DNA of 64,000 bases from assembly GCA_023415205.1 (NCBI GenBank), contig JAEZLR010000038.1, positions 51,074 to 115,073 of the forward strand, written 5' to 3'. The position numbers were made by a program, and so were the translations under genes. Below the pieces are notes generated by a model. That model made no database searches, was not told the DNA's origin, and saw only the letters and a list, made by a program, of their open reading frames with translations. Positions 63,979 to 64,000 of this stretch are shown one piece after another. How positions within the stretch are numbered: the first letter of the stretch is position 1; each line of letters starts with the position of its first letter. This stretch comes from Bacillota bacterium (GTDB taxonomy: Bacteria; Bacillota; Clostridia; DSM-8532).

Positions 63979-64000
63979 TCTGACCCCATAAGTGAGTGAA

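Noticed and set aside
1..64000. tRNA or rRNA genes
   Set aside because: No cloverleaf with T-arm GGTTCGAATCC context outside coding sequence and no rRNA core sequences were noticed; a GGTTCGAA match near 33822 is inside a coding region.

Overview
The window looks like chromosomal DNA of a low- to mid-GC anaerobic member of the Bacillota (class Clostridia). The reasons are strong AGGAGG-type ribosome binding sites, frequent TTG/GTG starts, pyruvate formate-lyase with its activase, several radical SAM enzymes, LytTR/GHKL signalling, and the VTC/DUF4956/CotH trio. Genus cannot be fixed from the sequence. There is no rRNA, no tRNA that I can see, no transposase and no phage structural gene.

Layout. 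1-8.3 kb: end of a GNAT-membrane fusion gene, pflB-pflA with its own promoter and terminator, an APC permease behind a structured leader, and two tandem radical SAM genes. 8.3-13.9 kb (minus strand): a Cys-rich membrane protein preceded by a long inverted repeat carrying promoter elements on both strands, then a six-gene TetR-headed operon of redox and membrane proteins (flavin-reductase-like, SDR, DUF1295 reductase-like, a membrane protein, and a protein resembling ferredoxin-dependent bilin reductases). 14-29 kb: an AgrA/AgrC-like two-component pair, a methyltransferase, a Tet(M)-like GTPase fused to a YacP/Rae1-type NYN nuclease domain, a TetR-controlled FtsX-type ABC exporter, catalase-PerR, small membrane proteins, and a zinc-ribbon membrane protein with its small partner. 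29.5-50.9 kb: RidA, a C45-type acyltransferase/hydrolase, an ABC-F ATPase, FtsH with a MacB-like ABC protein, a small alarmone synthetase with a two-component system, HtrA, a second two-component system, a VTC-DUF4956-CotH cluster, a DUF2974 hydrolase, and a MerR regulator divergent from a CPBP protease.

51-64 kb is a complete type I-C CRISPR-Cas locus in canonical order: cas3, cas5c, cas8c (with an internal start expected to make Cas11c), cas7, cas4, cas1, cas2, an AT-rich leader, and an array of 73 repeats (33 bp, spacers 32-36 nt) that runs to within 22 bases of the window end. The distal end of the array holds a duplicated spacer flanking a mutated repeat.

The least conventional parts are the TetR-headed bilin-reductase-like operon, the GTPase-nuclease fusion, the symmetric promoter at 9.1 kb and a textbook MerR 19-bp-spacer promoter at 50.1 kb. 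Functions are inferred from recognisable motifs only; no database search was possible.
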